Made by a program: the position numbers and the translations under genes. Shown one piece after another: positions 60,323-64,000 of a stretch of 64,000 bases of DNA. This DNA is from Candidatus Binatia bacterium (GTDB lineage: Bacteria > Vulcanimicrobiota > Vulcanimicrobiia > Vulcanimicrobiales > Vulcanimicrobiaceae), in the NCBI GenBank assembly GCA_035544215.1, contig DATKHY010000007.1, positions 1,116,001 through 1,180,000 on the forward strand, written 5' to 3'. Below the pieces are notes generated by a model. The model was not told the DNA's origin, searched no databases, and worked only from the letters and a program-made list of their open reading frames with translations. The stretch's first letter is position 1, and the number at the start of each line of letters is the position of its first letter.

Positions 60323-62839
60323 GTGCGCGGGTTAATTCCGGGCCTTTTGCTCGTTTGTATCGCCATCTTCGTGGTCGGACCGGCGCTGCGCGCGATGAAT
60401 CAACCGCAACCCAACCCCTGCGAGCATGCCCAACCCGTTCCGGCGGCGCTGCTGCTTCCTGCCCAATTACCGCTGGGCGAACCGGTCGCCGTCGAGCGTA
60501 CTTTGCTCGCGTATCTTTCATCGTACCGATATCGCGATCTCGGATGGTGCGTGGACAAGCGCGTACGCGACACCGGTCCATTCTTCCATGGCGTGTCCTA
60601 CGGAACTCACCCGACCGTGCGCGTCTACTACTCGCCGGAGATCATGGCGTGGCTCCGCAACGGTCGACGCGGCGTCCCGGCAGACGGCGCGGTGATCATC
60701 AAAGAGCAGTACGGTCCGAAGCCGGCCCGCTACTTTCCCGCTATAGCCGAAGACGATCTGCGCCCGACCGATTGGACGATCATGATCCGCCGCTCGTCCG
60801 CGTCGCACGATGGGTGGTTCTGGGGCGAGCTCTACATCGGGATGTTCGATTCGGCCACTACGGTCCAATATCCGAATGCCGGATACGGCCTTTACTGCTT
60901 GCGTTGCCACGCTTCTGCAGAGAAAGCTCTGACGTTCTCGTCACTCGAGAACATTCGCGGCTATCCCGGCCGGCCGATCGCCTACCAGGTCGATGCGTCG
61001 TGGCAGGTCAAAGCCTCGCCTGAAGCGCCGCCATCGGAATCGGCTCCCGCACCGCCCACGACGCTTGCGGTCCAAACGTTTCCGCCCGAGCCGCTCGATA
61101 CATTCCTCTCGCGAGCACACCACGTGCCGCAGTTCATCACGTCGGACCAGTGCATGGGCTGTCACAGCGGCATGGCCAAGCCGCCGTTCGGCCCCACGAT
61201 GTGGGCGCACGGTGCGAATATCTCCGAGTACGGTGAGTGGCGTTGGTCGCCGATGGCGCTGGCGGGCCGCGATCCCGTCTTCTACGCGCAGTTCGAGAGC
61301 GAGCTCGCCTCGCTCGTATCATGGGAAGATGCACGGACGGCCGTCGCGATCAAACGCGACCTGACGAATACGTGTTTAAGCTGCCACGGCGTCATGGGAG
61401 AACGGATGTTTGCGCAAGATTTCCCCGGCCGTATGTTTCCCATTGCCGCTATTTTCGATGCAATGCCGCATCATGCCGATGCTGCGTACGGCGGCCTCGC
61501 CCGCGACGGGGTGAGCTGCGCGGCGTGCCATCACGCGGTGAGCAAGAGTCCGCCTGAGGGATCCAACTCGCTGCAGTTTTATCTCAATCACGTCATCAAT
61601 GGGCGCTTCGACGTCGGACCGTCTACGGCGGAGTACGGGCCGTTCCACGACGACGCCGTTGCGACGCATCCGATGAAAGAGGCGCTTGGCATAACCCCGC
61701 GCTTTTCGTCGTATATCGAATCCTCACGAATGTGTGGAAGCTGCCACACGATCGACCTTCCGCCCATCGATGCGAAGCCTCGTCTGGCTGCCGTTCACAA
61801 CATCGAGCAAGCGACGTATCTCGAATGGCTGAACAGCAAATATCAGACCGAGTATCGCCCCTTGAAGGGAGCGCGCTCGTGTCAGGACTGCCATATGCCC
61901 GCAGGCGGCGTTGCGAAGATCGCCCTGATTGAGGATCAGAGCTATCCCGCGACGACGTACCTGGCAGCTCGCGACGGCGTCACGGTGCGATCGCGTACGG
62001 TGGGCTTTCGCCGGCACGAACTCTTGGGGCTCAACGCGTTGCTGCTGTCGATGTTCCGCGAGTTTCCCGGCGTCACGGGTGTACGCACGTCTGACTATAT
62101 GTCGGGCGCAACCGGCGACCTCGAACGCGCCATTGGAAACATCGTCCGGCTGGCTCGGCACGCAACCGCAACGGTGGCGGTGCGGGCGCACGTCGAGGGC
62201 GGCCGGCTAATCGCAGACGTCGAGGTCGTCAATCTGACTGGCCATCGGTTCCCCACCGGTGTGGCTTTCAGGCGCGCCTTCCTCAACGTCGAGGTTCGCG
62301 ATTCGTCAAAGCCTCCCGATGCGGCACCGATCTTTGCATCGGGACGCAGCGATTCGCGCGGACGGATTTTCGGTACGAACGGCCTTCCGCTTCGCAGCGA
62401 AAGCTTTACCGAAGATGAGCGGCATCGTCAGACGTACCAGGAGCACTTCGACGAAGCCCACCCCATCACGAGCGGCGATCAGGTACAGATCTTCGAGGAC
62501 CTGACGCAAGATGCCGGCGGCCGATTCACGACCAGCTTTGTCAGGCGCGATCGCGAACCAAAAGACAATCGCATTCTGCCGATCGGTTGGAAGCGAACCG
62601 CACCCGAGGCGGATATTCCAGCGTACCTCCTCGAGGCAACGTTTCCGAAAGGTCGCGCTGCTGCGGACCCACGCTACTTGGACGGCGAGGGTCACGCCAT
62701 AGTTCGGTACGTCGTCGCATTACCTCCGGGCGTCGATGGGTCGCACCTCAAGGTCACCGCGCGCCTCTACTACCAGTCGTTTGCCCGTACTACCTCGCGG
62801 ACCTCACGAGAGGAAGCGGTCCGGCAGCGCTGCGTCTAG
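60323..62839 (+). CDS. P460-like domain fused to hexaheme cytochrome c
   Basis: 838 residues from a GTG at 60323. An N-terminal hydrophobic segment (LIPGLLLVCIAIFVVGPAL) is a signal or anchor. Residues ~75-200 resemble a cytochrome P460-type domain (VRVYYSPEIMAWLRNGRRGV, DGAVIIKEQYGP, WTIMIRRSSASHDGWFWGEL). Six CxxCH haem-binding motifs follow or overlap it: CLRCH 192, CMGCH 277, CLSCH 351, CAACH 399, CGSCH 471, CQDCH 520. The last ~300 residues lack further motifs and look beta-rich (NLTGHRFPTGVAFRRAFLNV). A periplasmic redox role, perhaps with small nitrogen or sulfur compounds, is inferred from family resemblance only. Confidence 0.75.
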   Translation: MRGLIPGLLLVCIAIFVVGPALRAMNQPQPNPCEHAQPVPAALLLPAQLPLGEPVAVERTLLAYLSSYRYRDLGWCVDKRVRDTGPFFHGVSYGTHPTVRVYYSPEIMAWLRNGRRGVPADGAVIIKEQYGPKPARYFPAIAEDDLRPTDWTIMIRRSSASHDGWFWGELYIGMFDSATTVQYPNAGYGLYCLRCHASAEKALTFSSLENIRGYPGRPIAYQVDASWQVKASPEAPPSESAPAPPTTLAVQTFPPEPLDTFLSRAHHVPQFITSDQCMGCHSGMAKPPFGPTMWAHGANISEYGEWRWSPMALAGRDPVFYAQFESELASLVSWEDARTAVAIKRDLTNTCLSCHGVMGERMFAQDFPGRMFPIAAIFDAMPHHADAAYGGLARDGVSCAACHHAVSKSPPEGSNSLQFYLNHVINGRFDVGPSTAEYGPFHDDAVATHPMKEALGITPRFSSYIESSRMCGSCHTIDLPPIDAKPRLAAVHNIEQATYLEWLNSKYQTEYRPLKGARSCQDCHMPAGGVAKIALIEDQSYPATTYLAARDGVTVRSRTVGFRRHELLGLNALLLSMFREFPGVTGVRTSDYMSGATGDLERAIGNIVRLARHATATVAVRAHVEGGRLIADVEVVNLTGHRFPTGVAFRRAFLNVEVRDSSKPPDAAPIFASGRSDSRGRIFGTNGLPLRSESFTEDERHRQTYQEHFDEAHPITSGDQVQIFEDLTQDAGGRFTTSFVRRDREPKDNRILPIGWKRTAPEADIPAYLLEATFPKGRAAADPRYLDGEGHAIVRYVVALPPGVDGSHLKVTARLYYQSFARTTSRTSREEAVRQRCV

Positions 62840-62854
62840 CGGCATTGGTTCGGA

Positions 62855-62871
62855 ACCTCGACCTCCGAGGT
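62855..62871 (+). terminator. Weak hairpin after the cytochrome gene
   Basis: ACCTCG (62855-62860) pairs with CGAGGT (62866-62871) around a 5-nt loop, 15 bp after the stop. There is no following T-run, so termination is uncertain. Confidence 0.25.
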
Positions 62872-63015
62872 ACGGCGCTCGAAGGATGGCGTCTCCTCGT
62901 CGCTGAGGCTACCGCTACGCCGCATCTCGCGCGGTAAGTACCGCCGTTTGGCCTTTATTCCTTGCGATGTTCACGCCGCTGTTGGGAGCGTCGGTAGATA
63001 TCGAAGAGCAGCTTT

Positions 63016-63038
63016 GCCGATTCTGTGTAGTAAACGGT
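63016..63038 (+). repeat. Dispersed repeat, copy D (exact core)
   Basis: The 23 bases are identical to 29039-29061. The similarity stops after GGT, where copy B continues with GTAG and this copy with TTTAG. It lies in non-coding DNA just before the TIR-domain gene, in the same orientation as the other copies. Confidence 0.7.
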
Positions 63039-63146
63039 TTTAGGGAGAGCAAACCGGGCAACCGGGCCCGCCTAGAGGCCTAACCTCCTAGGATGGAATT
63101 AAGCGCCCAGCGGCTAAGGATTTTTCCGAAAAATGGGAGGCACGGC

Positions 63147-64000
63147 ATGCCCTACCGCGTCTTTGTCTCGTACGCTCACAACGATGATGCTAAGCCTATA
63201 GACGGCGGCGGCGAGGGTTTCGTTAGCGCGCTCATGCGGCGCGTCAGCCACTACTTTGTCGTAGACGGGCCGCCCGTTCCCGAATTCTTCCGCGATCTGT
63301 ACGATATCCGCAAGAGTCGCGCGTACAAACCGATCATTGACGAGGGCCTCGAGACGTGCGATGCCTTGATGATCGTCCTCTCTCGCAATTGGGTCGCCTC
63401 GGCCTACTGCAACCGCGAGCTAGAGACGTTTAGGAGTTTTCGCTCTCGGGAGAATAAGAGCACCTTTCAGCAGCGGCTGATCGTCGTCTCGAAGCAATTC
63501 GTTTCCGAAGGCGACCTTCCGGAGTTGCTAAAGGACGATGCCGGCTTCAGCTTTCAAGAGAGCCATAAATTTTACGCGGAGCACGCAGAGCGGCGCGGCT
63601 GGTACGACGAGTACTTCGCCGAAGGCCAGCGCGAGCAATCGAAAGAGTTCAATGCGGCCACCCGCGAGCTGACGGGGGACCTACGCGAGCGAACGGAAGA
63701 GCAGCTTAGCAAGGGATCGAGCGAAAAGCGTCAGGCAGCGCAGAATCCGGTCCCGGATCGTTCCGGCGTACCCGCTCGTCAAGAGCGCGTCGTCTTTTTG
63801 GCGGCACCTGCCAGCGACATGAAGGATGCCTACGATCGGCTCGCCGCGGAGCTGCAAGGGCGCGGCTATCGAGCCGTTCCGGATCCCTCCGCAAAAATGC
63901 CCAGCGACTCGACCGCCGTCGATTTTATCGAGAATGCGTTGCGCGATTCTGAAATTTCGATTCACCTGATCGGCGAAAAGGCCGGTCCGGCGCCAGAAGA
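63147..64000 (+). CDS. TIR-domain protein with second TIR-like domain (C-terminus beyond the window)
   Basis: Open frame of 284 codons that continues past the right edge. ATG at 63147 with GGGAGG 6 bp upstream. Residues 1-115 are a TIR domain: YRVFVSYAHNDD (box 1) and IVLSRNWVASAYCNRELETF, where the Glu of C-x-x-E (E91) corresponds to the catalytic Glu of NAD-cleaving TIRs. A charged helical linker follows (~140-200). From about 214, a second TIR/DUF4062-like unit begins (ERVVFLAAPASDMKDAYDRL, SEISIHLIGEKAG). Such proteins act as NADase effectors or sensors in bacterial conflict; here that is inferred. The C-terminal partner domain, which would decide the role, is not visible. Confidence 0.8.
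   Translation, partial: MPYRVFVSYAHNDDAKPIDGGGEGFVSALMRRVSHYFVVDGPPVPEFFRDLYDIRKSRAYKPIIDEGLETCDALMIVLSRNWVASAYCNRELETFRSFRSRENKSTFQQRLIVVSKQFVSEGDLPELLKDDAGFSFQESHKFYAEHAERRGWYDEYFAEGQREQSKEFNAATRELTGDLRERTEEQLSKGSSEKRQAAQNPVPDRSGVPARQERVVFLAAPASDMKDAYDRLAAELQGRGYRAVPDPSAKMPSDSTAVDFIENALRDSEISIHLIGEKAGPAPE

Larger units (their letters stand above)
62840..63146. other. Non-coding interval with repeat copy D
   Basis: About 307 bp between the cytochrome and the TIR-domain gene, both on the plus strand. It holds a weak hairpin just after the cytochrome stop, the exact repeat core at 63016-63038, and at its right end the GGGAGG ribosome-binding site of the TIR gene. No gene seen. Confidence 0.55.

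Noticed and set aside
1-64000. CRISPR arrays, rRNA and insertion sequences
   Set aside because: No regularly spaced repeats, no rRNA-like stretches and no transposase or integrase pattern were seen on either strand.

Overview
The window is GC-rich and densely coded. It looks like the chromosome of a Gram-negative-type (diderm) environmental bacterium: there is a TonB-dependent outer-membrane receptor, many lipobox-type signal peptides, a periplasmic-type multiheme cytochrome and lipoprotein beta-propeller families. The many small secreted or lipoprotein propellers suggest a poorly cultured lineage such as Candidatus Eremiobacterota / Vulcanimicrobiota. That placement is inferred from gene content only, since no rRNA or universal marker gene is present.

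Layout. (1) 1-13767: metabolism and transport. An FAD-dependent oxidoreductase with the edge of a coupled gene, a DUF4870 membrane protein, an APC amino-acid permease, a seven-repeat propeller lipoprotein, and a tightly overlapping minus-strand operon (small protein, GH20-type glycosidase, permease-PDZ fusion, methyltransferase, hydantoinase A). An RskA-like protein and a GNAT acetyltransferase follow on the plus strand. (2) 13764-28563: envelope and surface. A TonB receptor with its upstream membrane protein, secreted proteins, kelch, galactose-oxidase-like and NHL-type propeller lipoproteins, a zincin metallopeptidase, DUF202, YceI, a large AAA-LuxR regulator and a DUF4242 protein. (3) 28564-58083: an accessory block, visibly less GC-rich, dominated by an extracellular contractile injection system (eCIS). 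(4) 58084-64000: a two-TM membrane protein, small secreted proteins, a P460-like/hexaheme cytochrome fusion, and a TIR-domain protein cut by the right edge.

The eCIS operon reads right to left from about 57915. Order: small protein, sheath, tube, T4 gp26-like baseplate chaperone, proline-rich protein, DUF4255 terminator/cap, AAA+ ATPase, small protein, CIS tube-cap/hub adaptor, LysM-like protein, gpD-like hub, gpV-like spike, PAAR-like tip, gp25, two baseplate-J-like wedge proteins, tail protein I, and a DUF6519 beta-helix protein. An unknown protein with a carboxypeptidase-regulatory-like domain and two DUF4157 zincin-motif proteins (likely cargo) come next, then a small coupled ORF. A SARP-type regulator and a DUF5995 protein sit at the downstream end. 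No capsid, portal or terminase is present, so this is not an ordinary prophage. No long tape-measure protein was recognised and only one tube gene is seen.

A short non-coding repeat (core 29039-29061, exact copy at 63016-63038, diverged copies near 28843 and 59038) brackets the eCIS block and may mark island boundaries. The observations most worth a second look are the paired DUF4157 cargo with a shared N-terminal Cys motif, the possible DUF5995 kinship of one cargo domain, the missing ruler, the flanking repeat, the P460-multiheme fusion and the double-domain TIR protein.
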